This document shows positions 12,990 through 24,034 of a stretch of DNA of 64,000 nt, piece after piece. Numbering within the stretch: the stretch's first letter is position 1; each line of letters starts with the position of its first letter. The notes beneath the pieces are model-generated. The model was not told where the DNA came from. It did no database searches and saw only the letters and a list, made by a program, of their open reading frames with translations. The DNA is from Bagarius yarrelli. Lineage: Eukaryota > Chordata > Actinopteri > Siluriformes > Sisoridae. Location of the stretch: contig VCAZ01000003.1 of NCBI GenBank assembly GCA_005784505.1, positions 3,050,510 through 3,114,509 on the forward strand. The letters are read 5' to 3'. The position numbers and the translations under genes were made by a program.

Positions 12990-13266
12990 TACATGAAAGG
13001 CAGAAGGGGGACACCCTGGACAGGTCTCCAGTCCATCACAGGGCCACACACACACGCTTACTCCTACGGGCAATTTAGAATCACCAATCAACCTAACATA
13101 CGTGTTTTTAAACTGTGGGAGGAAACCGAAGTACCCGGAGTAAACCCGTACAAGAACGGGGAGAACATGCAAACTCCACACAGAAAGGCCCCCTGACCCA
13201 GAATTGACCCCCGGACCCTCTTGCTGTGAGGCAACCGTGCTAACCACCAAGCCACCATGCTGCCTT
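12990..13266 (-). mobile_element. SINE family B (Mermaid-like), reverse orientation
   Basis: On the minus strand it starts GGCAGCATGGTGGCTTGGTG, passes a degraded B-box region, GGAGTTTGCATGTTCTCCCC and CGGTTTCCTCCCACAGTTTA, and ends before the usual GATCCCTGTGACC tail. It is one of the best-preserved B copies in the middle region. Confidence 0.85.
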
Positions 13267-13377
13267 AAGATGACTTAATAAAGATTATTTTTTAAGTCTT
13301 AATGTTTAAATCTGTTTCTCAATAAAGTAAACTTTACAACATAATAAATAAACCCTCTAATTTTTGTAGCTGGCAGC

Positions 13378-13378
<1 letters not shown>

Positions 13379-13425
<47 letters not shown>

Positions 13426-13436
13426 TATATATATAA
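13379..13436. repeat. (AT)n microsatellite
   Basis: About 28 AT units with one AGATAT interruption. Confidence 0.95.
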
Positions 13437-13910
13437 ATAACAACAAATATATTGTTATTGATCAATATAGGAAAGAAAATATCGAGATAAAATTTTTGCC
13501 ATATCTCCCAGCCCAATTAGGCACTGTAGCCATGGTTTTTATCCAAACCGCATTTGCAGAAATCCAAGCAGAGGCGCTCTGATTATAACTGCTGTGAACT
13601 CTTGATGAGATGGTCCTGGCAGAGCTTAAGGAGAGCAGGTGCCATGGGAAAAGCAGAAAGCCCTGAGCAGAGGAACAGGAGAGCGCCGAGGCTAATCACC
13701 ATAAGAAGCTGCATACTCTAGGCTTGTGGCTGTTTAGGGCTGATAACTGTGCAGCATGAAACACTTCGGGGCATCATTGAACATCCTCAACAACCCTCTT
13801 TACCACATTGATTTTCAGGAGAGCACAACACTGATCAATCAGATCACACCATTTGTGTCTTAGACGAAAGAAATTTAAAACAAAGGAGAAAATTAAAAAA
13901 AGAAACAGGG

Positions 13911-13918
<8 letters not shown>

Positions 13919-13941
<23 letters not shown>

Positions 13942-13944
13942 AAA
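13919..13944. repeat. poly(A) run
   Basis: 26 consecutive A bases in otherwise unassigned A/T-rich sequence. No retroposon body was recognised next to it. Confidence 0.9.
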
Positions 13945-14067
13945 GGCGGGACTCAGCAATGCCAGCATGATATGAGGAAGAAACCTTGAGAGAAACCAGA
14001 CTCAAAAGGGTATCAGGTACAGAGGTGGGCAGTAATGCATTATTATTACAAATTTGTAGGTTTAACT

Positions 14068-14084
14068 GGTTATAAGCTGGGCTT
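14068..14084. repeat. target-site duplication, left copy
   Basis: 17 bases matching 14507-14523 with one mismatch (C/G at the tenth base), flanking the truncated LINE. Confidence 0.8.
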
Positions 14085-14506
14085 CTTCTTCTTCTCCTTT
14101 CGGCTGTTTCTTTTTAGGGGTCAACATCTCTACATCTTCTTCATTTACACCCACTAACTTCATGTCCTCGTTTATCGCATCTATATACCTCCTCTTTGGT
14201 CTTCCTTTTTTCCTTCTGCCTGGAAGCTTCATTTCTAACATCCTCCTACCAATATATTCGCTATCCCTCCTCTGTACATGTCCAAACCACCTTAATCTGA
14301 CTTTCCTGACTTTCTCCACGAAACATCTAACATGAGCCGTCCCCCTGATGAACATTTTCCTAATCCTGTCCAACCTCGTCACTCCCAAAGAAAACCCCAA
14401 CATCTTCAGCTCTGCTACTTCCAGCTCTGTTACTCTGTTTCTTCCTCAGCACCACTGTCTCTAAACCATACATCATAGCTGGTCTTACCACCGTCTTGTA
14501 CACCTA
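14085..14506 (-). pseudogene. 5'-truncated LINE (RTE-like) with target-site duplication
   Basis: On the minus strand this encodes the C-terminal end of a LINE polyprotein: GVTRLDRIRKMFIRGTAHV, LRWFGHVQRRDSEYIGRRML, GRPKRRYIDAINEDMKLVGV, followed by a short 3' end with CAGCCGAAAGGAGAAG and a (GAA)n tail. A frameshift separates it from the upstream VYKTVVRPAMMYGLETVVLR segment. The element is flanked by GGTTATAAGCTGGGCTT (14068-14084) and GGTTATAAGGTGGGCTT (14507-14523), 16 of 17 identical. This is a target-site duplication of a typical 5'-truncated insertion. The RWFGHVQRRDS...GRPKRR motif is widespread in fish LINEs; the RTE label is tentative. A second copy lies at 29264. Confidence 0.85.
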
Positions 14507-14523
14507 GGTTATAAGGTGGGCTT
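14507..14523. repeat. target-site duplication, right copy
   Basis: Partner of 14068-14084. Confidence 0.8.
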
Positions 14524-16930
14524 ACACTGCACACATTTTAATAGTCTTCTACGATTGTATCTTGTCAGTCTGTACAAAAATAATCTCCATTTTACACTGT
14601 GGGATTGTAGTTGACAGTCTATGACAGTCAAAACGCATCAAAAACATACAATTGAAGTTGTCGTACTAATTGGGTCATCAGGTTTGGTGCTCCTATTGGT
14701 TTTTAATATGACAGTCATCATAGGAGATGTCACCTTACAGGAAGTGTTTAAAATCTTTATTCACTGCCAGAATTTCATTGGAGGTAAAACACGAATAGCA
14801 ACGGCCATTAATCGGCTGCCGGTGAACATGTCAAACCAGCGATTAAAGGCAAAGGTTTTAATCTTAGGATTATAGTAAGCTTTTAGAATTTTCAAATTAG
14901 TCTCAGATGAACAAATTATGGCCAAATTCTTTTACTTTTACTCAGTCTCCAGTTTAATCACAGAAATGTACTTTTACTGTGTTACATTTGATTTCGTTCT
15001 TTCGTTACTGTTAAATGTTTATTATAAAAATGTAATTACAATAATAAATGTTACGTATAATGAGATGTTGAGTCAAGCCATCTAAAATACATACATGAAA
15101 CCCGCTTATTTTTTTAAAGTGCACTAATTGCAGAAAATAATGACTGAGGAGAGAGAAGAAGCGAACATACCAGTAAAGTCAGGCCACCCATAAACTCGCA
15201 TTGTATACATTTTTTCCCTCCAAAAAGTAAAAAGCAGTGAATTGAACAGTTATATAAATGCGATTCCTTTGTGACCATAAAAATTGATATATCAGTGTAA
15301 AGGAAATCCAGATCCAACCTGAAAAATCATGTTACAGTAAGTTTTATAGTAATGACTATTTAAGGGTGATTCTGTAACCATGAACACTTTAACCGTTACT
15401 GTAGGTTACTAGAAAAACTCTCACACATTGACTTTTGTCTTTTATGTAGTCAATTGTTAGTATATTTGCAGGATTTTTTCTTCATTTACTCAGATCCAAT
15501 GTAACTAGTAACTCACTGTTCAACTAATTTCTTTATTCAATACTTTATTACTTTCACCTAAGTTACTTTAAGCATCAATACTTCACTGTTCCTTGGGTAA
15601 TTATTTTTGTAAGTAGTGGTATTTTTGGATAGTCTTCCTACCGCCGATCAGGTTTTTATAATGTTTAATCCCGCATGAATGTATAAGTCTCACAGTAAAG
15701 GGAAGCTCTTCATTCATTTGTTATAAATGCATGCTGTAACTTCAGTAGTTCAAGATTTTGTCAGGATTATTCATAAAAACAAATCAACTATGTTATATTA
15801 GGAATGATGACACTTTTCTATGTTTTTTGAGATTATGATGCTGCTCGTTCCTTTTAAATTCAAAAAAAGAGCCACCAATGTTGGGCCCCTGAGCAAGGCC
15901 CTTAACCCTCAATTGCTCAGTTGTATAAATGAGATAAATGTAAATGGCTCTGGAAAAGGGTGTCTGCCAAATGCTGTAAATGTAAAAATAATAACCTCAT
16001 TAAACTTTGGATTTATTTAAATGCTATTTTAATTTTTCATACTTATACTGACAGCAAAAGGTTCGGGCTACAAAGCAGGCTTTATTGACCAATGACTTTG
16101 CAAGAAGGTACTTGAATAACAACCAATCAAAGTTCATTTTGTGCAGCTTCAGGTTTACAGGCATAAGGAAACATTATTTTATGTTATTGTTCCTACAAAA
16201 ACAGAAAAATACAGTAGATCCCAAAGAATGTATGGAGTTGCCGGGATTTGATTTCAGTGAGGTTTTAGAGGATGTGGCGGTGGTTTCTTAGTTTTGGAGC
16301 TGCATTATTCCAACATGATTCATTTTTTTCAACAATTTACAGCATTAAGTGGAGACAGCTGTGTTTTTTTTAGTGTGTGTGGGTGTGCCAACCATGCCTC
16401 TGACAAATAACAATTTGTTTAATAAATGTGTTTAAAAAATTATGTTTAATCTAATTTCAATCCTAATGTGAGTTTTTTCAGACATTCAGACTAACATTCT
16501 ATCTGAAACACGTCCACATTTCCATCATCATTCACCCGTGTTGATGCGTCAGAAGAGTAACTTTTCTCAAGAGAAAGAAAAAAACTGATTCATAAACAAA
16601 TGAAGTGTCAACTGAAAATACAACTACATTTGCATGGAAGGCAAAGCGAGATAAAGAGGTGTAATAATCTGCAGAAACGAACGACAATTCATGACTAATA
16701 CTACAACAGAAAATTCTCAAGCCCTCGAGGGTAAAGAGTAACTACCTTCATCACGCCACACACACAGGAACACAAACACATACACTCACAAATAGAATGT
16801 TTACGGTTGAATTTAAACGTATGCTTCATTGTGGAAGAGAAATGAAAGAAAGAACAAATCATCACAACATTTTCCGGGGAAAAAAAAAAGCAGTCGAGAA
16901 TGAAGTGAGAATGTTTGCAATAGGCTTAAT
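14524..16930. other. no gene seen apart from one SINE
   Basis: Unique A/T-rich sequence on both sides of the SINE at 15870. No coding signal. Confidence 0.55.
15870..15985 (+). mobile_element. SINE family A, 3' half
   Basis: Core GGGCCCCTGAGCAAGGCCCT then TTAACCCTCAATTGCTCAGT, and tail GTGTCTGCCAAATGCTGTAA. The tRNA-like head is absent. Confidence 0.85.
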
Positions 16931-16936
16931 TGAGAG

Positions 16937-17019
<83 letters not shown>

Positions 17020-17073
17020 CAGAGAGCAAAGGAGAGAGGGAGACAGAAAGAGAGAAACAGAAAGAAAAAAATA

Positions 17074-17113
<40 letters not shown>

Positions 17114-17172
17114 CATGCAGAGAAAAAGGCAGAGATAAAAGAGAGAGAGACAGAGAGGGAGAAAAAAAAGAC

Positions 17173-17211
<39 letters not shown>

Positions 17212-17254
17212 TAAAAAGACAGAGAGAGACAGACAGACAGACAGGGAAAGACGG

Positions 17255-17319
<65 letters not shown>

Positions 17320-17629
17320 GAGATAAGAGGAGAGAGCGAAGCAGACAGACAGACAGACAGACAGAGAGCAACAGAGAGAGAGAGACAGAAAGATAGAGAC
17401 AGAAAGAGAGAAACAGAAAGAAAGAAAGGAAAAAAGAAAGAAAGAAAGAAAGACATGCAGAGAAAAAGGCAGAGATAAAAAGAGAGGACAGAGAGGAGAA
17501 AAAAAAGACAGACAGAGAGAGAAAGAAGAGAGAGAGAGAAGAGAAAATAAAAAGACCTAGAGAGAGACGACAGACAGACGGGAAAGACGGAGATAGAAGA
17601 GAGAGACAGACGAGAGAGCGAGCAGACAC

Positions 17630-17663
<34 letters not shown>

Positions 17664-17725
17664 TGAGAGAGACAGAGAGACACACATAGAGAGAGAGAGA
17701 GGCATAGCCGAAGAAGAAAAAAGAC

Positions 17726-17769
<44 letters not shown>

Positions 17770-17814
17770 AAGAGAGAAAGGCAGACAGACAGAGAGCAAA
17801 AGAGAGAGAGAGAC

Positions 17815-17849
<35 letters not shown>

Positions 17850-18093
17850 CAGAAAGAAAGAAAGAAGACATGCAGAGAAAAAGCAGAGATAAAAAGAGAG
17901 AGAGAGAGGGAGAAAAAAAAGACAGACGAGAGAGAAAGAGAGAGAGAGAAGAAAGATAAAAAGCCACATAGAGACAGACAGACAGACACAGAACGGGAGA
18001 GAGAGATAGAGAGAGAGAGAGAGAGACACAGAGAAGATACAGAGATACAGAGAGAGAGACACAGAAGAGAGAGAAGAGAGGCATGAAAGAGAA

Positions 18094-18125
<32 letters not shown>

Positions 18126-18140
18126 AGAGATAGATAGATG
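16931..18140. repeat. GA/GAAA/GACA simple-sequence block with higher-order structure
   Basis: About 1.2 kb of purine-only sequence on the + strand. It contains three copies of a unit of about 340-430 bp. Markers recur in fixed order: AGAGAGCAA at 17021, 17363 and 17791; GACATGCAGAGAAAAAG at 17112, 17452 and 17867; then GCAGAGATAAAA, GAGAAAAAAAAGACAGAC and GATAAAAAG. Very long Ser/Leu/Phe open frames on the minus strand are artefacts of its reading. Confidence 0.95.
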
Positions 18141-18821
18141 TAAGAGAGGAGACTGACTTATATACAGTAATTAAGCGTGCATTTCTCACCACACTACATT
18201 TGCTGCAGGATTCAGCAGATGTGTCCTATTCAGAATTCACACTACACATCACACACACAAATGTTATGCTTCCACAAGATTTATGATTGTCGTTTTGTTC
18301 TCTCGCTCTCTCTTTCACCTCTCTCGCTTTTTCTTTATTTTAAGCATGTGGAGCTCTGAATGGCGGTTAAATGTTCAACTGGTACAACATTTCCGCATTT
18401 AATTATTTTTTCGAGCAAGTCGAGGAGGAATGCGAGGACTGAGGGACGATGAGAGATCAGTTATTTGTAGTCACATGTATCTGTCAGAAAATTGTATTCA
18501 CCGCACTGGATGCCCAGCCTGAACATCAGACGCTAGAAAAACTCTTCCCCTGAGGCACATTACATTCAAATATTTCTGCAATTCTGCTCCTAATTTGTTA
18601 CTTGGTGCTGTTTTATCGTTTCTAGTATGTACCAGTGCATTGACGTCAATGTTCTAATTTAGTCATAAATTCTGTGTGCCAAAAAATCTCCAACTCTGCA
18701 TAATAAGGTCAGGGTTTAGTGTCACTCCTGAATAACTCAATTTTCACTATCCTGTCCATCCTTAATCTATTATATCATTTCAAAACTTTCAGTGGTTGAG
18801 TGTGACGTTGGTTCCACTTAA

Positions 18822-19018
18822 AGGTTCTTGAGCAGGATCCTTAACCCCCAACTGCTCAGTTGGATAAAAATAATAAATAATTGCTGATCAGAAGATCATG
18901 GGTTTAAATCCCAACTATAGGTCACTATGAATTGCCTTTCACCCTTTCGAGCGTCGAATAGACTCCATCAGATCCCCGTGACCCTAATTGGGAATAGGGG
19001 TGTAAATAATGAATAAAT
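18822..19018 (+). mobile_element. mosaic of SINE A and SINE B fragments
   Basis: Part of the family A core (TCTTGAGCAGGATCCTTAAC then CTGCTCAGTTGGATAAA), then a piece of a family A head (TGATCAGAAGATCATGGGTT), then a family B tail (GACTCCATCAGATCCCCGTG). The order is not that of any single element. Confidence 0.65.
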
Positions 19019-21118
19019 AAAGTAACTATAAATAAGTATAAATATGAAGAATGGACTCAACTAACACAGCTATACACTGTTAAAAACCAAAGACTAATCT
19101 TGGTTAGCTGACATCCCTTAGCAATTAAATGTTTTGAAAGCTGCAAAAGTCTAAATCTTGTCTGTTTAGGCAGTGTGCATACGTGACTAGGTCAGAGATT
19201 GGGAGGTAACAAGCTAATAGTTTTTAAAACAAGCTAATTTAAATAGAAGATAACGGCTAAATCCAGTTTGGATTGCTATTAGCAGGCATCATGGGTAATA
19301 CATGGTGTCTACAGAGTTTCACAAGTTACATTAACTTAGTCTGCCACTTGCTCGCTCCCTGAGACTCTTAACCCTTCCTGCTCCGGGGGCGCTGTAACAT
19401 ATCTGACCCCACCAAGGTGGGATATGCAAAAAAAAAAAAACCCTTTCATACATGTTATATAATGTGACATTTAATTGATGACCCAATAACTGCAGCGAGG
19501 AAAAACTTCTTAGTTTGTCCAGTGATTATAAACAGTCATTGAGTTGGTTTTATTTTTAACTGCAGTATTTTTTGCGGTATTATATGAAATACTTAAAACA
19601 TTATATTTATCTAAATTAAGACTTTTTAAGGTTTTATTTAAAGCATTATTAAAGACCAGGCCCCGCGACCACCCTTTAATATAAAAAACTGTTCAGCAAA
19701 CCCAGCAACAAGACAAGCAACATACAAGACAAAAAAAAAATCAGCTTGATTAAAATACTTCGTTTTAAGTATAAATCACAATGATGCCCAAAGAATTTTT
19801 TTATCAATCTTATGGAGAATTTTTTTCTAACTGACACGGAAAGCAACCAATCACAGTTTGTTATTTTCAGCTCTATGTAGGATCTAATGTAGCAACTAAT
19901 CGGAGTGACTTTCTAAGACCTGAACGTGTTTTCAGCCTTTGCATTAGACGTTGCTAATAGTACACGGTACTAATATCAATATTAATATTAATTAATATTA
20001 ATTAGTATTAGTAATACTATTACATAATAAACCTTGGGGATCACCGAAAATTACAATTTATTCCCAAAGATTAATATGCAATTCATTTCAACTGTTCCAT
20101 TATTATTATTACCAGCACTAACACGCTAATGAGAGATGTGGAAATAAGAGAGTGAGAGCAACCTCGAGAAAAAACGAAAAGAGGAGGAGAATCTACATGA
20201 TACACAGAGTAAAAGAGTTCGATCAGTGAGCAGCAGGAGAGATGCAGAGGAATGTAAGTGAGGAAAGAAAAGTGTAATAGAGAAAGCATTGGTGGGGGAA
20301 ATCGAGTGGAAAATGCATGGACTTCAAACAGCATCATGGCTGTGCTATTTGTGTGTGTGTGCGTGTGTGTGTGTGGTTTCCGCAAATGTTTCGCATATAA
20401 ACAAAAAGCATCGGTGACTGTGAGGCGTACATGAAGTGCCGTTTCTCTACAGATCATTAGAGCATAATGGTGCTGGAGTAGAATTTCGAGCTCTCCTGTA
20501 CACATCAGATAGATGGTTCTTGCTCCATACACTATGTTACGACACCATTGTTTATGTGTGTGTGTGTGTGTGTGTATGTGTGTGTGTCCATGAAAACAAT
20601 AGGAAACAAATTGACCCAATCATGAAGTTGCTGGCGGCATGTCATTTGTGTTGCAAGGGCTCATGGGAATGCTTGAAGTGATGAGTGCCACTCTTTCATC
20701 CTTATCGCTCTCTCTCTCCTTTTCTTTCTTTCCCTTTGCTTACACACACACACACACACACACAAACACACACACTCTGCATGAGGGCACTGATTCATCA
20801 CTTTCTCCACCAGTGGGGGGTTCTTGCAATGCCAGCAGTGTTGCTCAGAAGGTTCCAGTTCTGTGAAATGGAGGTCAAGACATAGGAGCAGACACTTCCT
20901 GTATGAAGGAGCAATCAGACAGGAAGAACTGCGTATTGGCCACTATTAGAAAGATCAATGCCTCATATTTTACAGGGCACTTACAAGGGACATTTGCCAT
21001 AGTTTACTACAACTGGATCATAGGTAACGTACAGTGTACAGTCAATTTCCCAGCTGCTCACTCATGCTGGGTTTGTCCAATAGAATATTTGCTATAGCAT
21101 CTTTTGCAGGACTGTGTA
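19019..21118. other. no gene seen
   Basis: Holds an A run (19429-19440), ATTAATATT-rich palindromic words (19977-20020) and several GT/CA microsatellites. The 178-codon minus-strand frame at 20083-20619 spans two of these microsatellites and looks spurious. Confidence 0.55.
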
Positions 21119-21412
21119 TTAGCAAGGACATCACGATACAATGCAGAATGATACATTGCAATACTTTCAAAGATATATACAAATTTAAAATAAATACAGC
21201 AAATACAAAGCCGGAGGCACCCTTATATTTTCCACCATGCTTTCTTCTAAGACAACAGTCGGAGGAGGATGTGGTTTGACCTGCACTGATTTAAATCAGT
21301 TTAAACCGAAATTTAAATATGTATCGATACTATAGGTTAGAATTTCGATACACTATCATAAAAAAATACCGCGATAAATAGCTGTATCGATATTTTTACA
21401 CAGCCCAAATCT
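21119..21412. mobile_element. MITE-like repeat with CGATA-rich ends
   Basis: A stretch bounded by GGACATCACGATACAATG on the left and TGTATCGATATTTTTACACA then GCCC on the right, rich in ATCGATA words. Ends of this kind are typical of small fish DNA transposons (recalled). No matching target-site duplication was found, so the limits are approximate. Confidence 0.4.
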
Positions 21413-21530
21413 GTTCTGGATGTGTAATCACCAGGTTTAAAATGAAATTTAAAATGAAAATTAAACAGTTACTAAAACTAAATTATAATAAATAGGCGGT
21501 TGCCTGAGCTGTTAAAAAACACTAAACAGG

Positions 21531-21840
21531 CGGCAGGAGTGGCTCAAATGGTTAAGGACCTGAGTTGCTGATCTGAAGACCAGGAAGACCTGGGTTTAAG
21601 CCCTGCCACCTAATACACCTGGGTTCAAACCCCACCACCACCACCTGAAACACCTGGTTTCAAACCCCACCACCGCCACTTGAAACACTTGGGATTAAGC
21701 CCCACCACTGTCAAGCCAATCACTGTTGGATCCTTGAACAAGACCCTTAACCCTTCCCACTTTGTCATAGCTGACCCTAACAGGGATATAGGGAAAAAAG
21801 AATTTCACTGTGCTGTAAAAAAAAGTATACATGACAAATG
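21531..21840 (+). mobile_element. tRNA-derived SINE (family C) with triplicated B-box segment
   Basis: tRNA-like head GGCAGGAGTGGCTCAAATGG with A-box-like GTGGCTCAAATGG, then CTGGGTTTAAGCCCTGCC. After this a 35-bp segment holding a B-box-like GGTTCAAACCCC is repeated three times (21611-21710; repeat starts at CACCTGGGTT 21616, CACCTGGTTT 21651 and CACTTGGGAT 21686). A LINE-like tail follows: AAGACCCTTAACCC, then GAATTTCACTGTGCTGTAA. It differs from families A and B. Confidence 0.7.
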
Positions 21841-22263
21841 AGGACATCTACATTAAAAGTATTGGGACACCTGACTAGCATATGCATGTGTTTTAAACAT
21901 CCTTCTTCAGATTTAGTCTCGGTTTTACTGCTATTTGCTTTAAACTGTATTTAGAATGGGAATTTGTGTTTATTTAGCTACAGTTGTACTAGCAAGTCAC
22001 TGATGAAATTCTCAGGTTCAGACAATGTTCAACTTCAAAGACGTTCAACCATAACACGTCTTTTTAGAGCTCTGGGTCTTTGTGCACAGGCGTATTGTCA
22101 TGCTGGACCAATGACACACGCACATTCACACAATTCATACAGTTTAAAGAGGCCAGTCAGCCTACAGCATATACGGGTGGACTAGGAGAAAAGGAAGAAA
22201 AACTTGGAGGATACCCTCTTCTAAGCAACACTGCTGGCATCGCAGCAATTCTAGCCCCCCCCA

Positions 22264-22300
22264 CACCACACACACACACACACACATACACACATATTCA
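22264..22300. repeat. (CA)n microsatellite
   Basis: Interrupted CA/CATA run. Similar GT/CA runs occur at 20350-20374, 20557-20587 and 20741-20774. Confidence 0.9.
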
Positions 22301-22370
22301 CACATAAAGAGTGATGAATCAAAACCTTTATGCAGTGTGTGCGTGCATGTGTATTTGTGTGAAAGAATAA

Positions 22371-22400
<30 letters not shown>
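22371..22400. repeat. (GAAA)n microsatellite
   Basis: About seven GAAA units directly in front of a SINE fragment. Confidence 0.9.
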
Positions 22401-22401
<1 letters not shown>

Positions 22402-22461
22402 GGGCAGAGGTGGGACTCAAACCCCCACCCCCAAACATGCTAACCACAAAGCAACCATGCC
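22401..22461 (-). mobile_element. tRNA-like SINE head fragment (Mermaid-like), reverse orientation
   Basis: On the minus strand it reads GGCATGGTTGCTTTGTGGTT then AGCATG, followed by a B-box-like GGGTTTGAGTCCC. This is a SINE head with no body. It is not an intact tRNA gene, since no acceptor or anticodon stems are preserved. Confidence 0.6.
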
Positions 22462-22490
22462 TCATGTTTTTTTATATTACCTGTTGAATT

Positions 22491-22640
22491 ATTTACATTT
22501 CTTGCATTTTGCAGATGTCATTCAGAGCGACTTATATTTATCCAACTGAGGTTGAAGGGCCTTGCTCAGGGGCCCAGCAGTGGCCACTGGGTGATTCTAG
22601 AGTTTTAACCCATAATCTTCTGGTCAACACTTTAACCACA
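22491..22640 (-). mobile_element. SINE family A, reverse orientation
   Basis: Reverse complement of the family tail (TTGCATTTTGCAGATGTCAT) and core (GGGCCTTGCTCAGGGGCCCA), followed by a degenerate head (CATAATCTTCTGGTCAACAC). The copy is well diverged. Confidence 0.8.
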
Positions 22641-23403
22641 TTCCAGGTGGGTGAAAACAGGTAAAAGTAGTAAATTGTTTGATGCTGTGCCTTCAGGGCT
22701 GAGGACAGACATCACTGTCAACTTGTCCATTCGCAGTGGATCAACATTTGAAGTGGATCAAAAAAGTTGTCCTAAAACCAAAACAATACTCATTTTTGAC
22801 CTAGGACAAATTTTTTGGACCTAATTCGAATGTTGTCTCCTGTACGATTCTGTAGATTAAGCAAAAGCAGTGGCTTTAAATTTAGGAATAGCAACTGTCT
22901 TTTATAAAAAAAAAAACAGGCTGTTCCAAGCAGACACCCTTTTAAGCTTTATAAAGAGTTGTGACTTTCTCACGCTGCCTGCCAGTATTAAACTCTGTTT
23001 GCAGGACCGGTCCTTTAGTGAAAGGACCTAAGGGGGTTTCCCCAGGACTCACTTAACCATTAACCGGCGAGCGAGTGTGTAGTGTGGGATACGTCATGAC
23101 ATGTTTACGAGACCCTGATAGTGTCTGCGTGTCTGCAGCCTGCTAACAGAAGCCAGGTTTGGCCTTTAAGTGCCTTCGTTGACAGATAAGAGCAGAGCCA
23201 CGGCACAAAGGCACAGCGGGAATGACCAATGTAAACAAACGCTAATCAGTCAGCAGTTCTAATTCAGTCCTGGGCAGATAGTGTAAAATTTATCACAGCC
23301 TGCATTTAAACACAAAGTACTGCCTGATTTGGCTTATCAAAATTTAAAGGCACTTTGATGAAGTTAGTGATTTCAAGCCAAACTAAGAAAATATGTTAAT
23401 AGA
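22641..23403. other. no gene seen; moderately G+C-rich patch
   Basis: 22980-23260 has a more balanced composition with a GATA-type site (ACAGATAAGAG). It contains no recognisable repeat, so it is a candidate regulatory element only. Confidence 0.4.
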
Positions 23404-23860
23404 ACAATACTATAATATTATAGAATAAATTTACAATAGAACATTTCCTGTGTTAAATACTGTAGTGTTTTTTAAACCTTACTATAGTAAATATATTATA
23501 TATATTAAATATATTATCACAATGATGTATTAATTTGTTGTGGTAAATCTACTACAGACTATAGCTATATAAATTAATAACTACATTGATAACTATTTAC
23601 TACCTACAACTATATTATACAGTATGTGTAAAACCTTTACAGCACAAATCACAGCAAAACGTGTATCAATGCAACACACATTAGATCCCTAAAATAAATA
23701 AAACCAAAAAAAAAGGTTAACAAACCATCAATTATTCATGACTTATTTCTGTTGTAAATCTACTAAAGTAACTACATTGTTTAAATATTGCCAAATCAAT
23801 GATTCGACATTGCAGTCCATAAGAAATGCAAATCTGGTCTTTCATACTGGAACTTTAACA

Positions 23861-24034
23861 TCTACATTTAAAGCTTTTGGCAGATGCTGTTATCTCTTTT
23901 TATACAAATGAGCAATTGGGGGTTAAGGGCCTTGCTCATGTGCCCAGCAGTGACAGCTTGGTGGTGCTGGGAATCAAACCCTGATCTTCCAATTGGCAGT
24001 CAAACACCTTAACCGCTACGCCACCACTTCCCCA
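23861..24034 (-). mobile_element. SINE family A, reverse orientation, nested
   Basis: Reverse of tail (AAAGCTTTTGGCAGATGCTG), core (GGGCCTTGCTCATGTGCCCA), and head ending CTACGCCACCACTTCCCC. It splits the left arm of the large inverted repeat, with GGAAC on both sides. Confidence 0.85.

Larger units (their letters stand above)
12660..13525 (-). mobile_element. DNA-transposon-like repeat, copy 2 of the inverted pair, with flanking direct repeats
   Basis: The 10-bp direct repeat ATTAGGCACT occurs at 12660-12669 and 13516-13525. Just inside lie short inverted ends sharing GGGCTG (ACCGGGCTG on the left; TGGGCTGGGAGATATGG on the reverse of the right). The right end resembles GATATGG...CGATATTTT ends common among fish MITE-like elements (recalled). 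It contains an inserted SINE B (12990-13266) and an AT microsatellite. The opposite-strand copy is at 10500-11081. The superfamily is not assigned; an 8-10 bp duplication would be compatible with hAT. Confidence 0.6.

Noticed and set aside
16862..18192. Three overlapping 200-380 codon Ser/Leu/Phe-rich frames on the minus strand
   Set aside because: They are translations of CT/CTTT/CTGT simple repeats; several frames are open at once, as expected of such DNA.
20083..20619. 178-codon minus-strand frame
   Set aside because: It spans two CA microsatellites (His-Thr runs) and has no domain.
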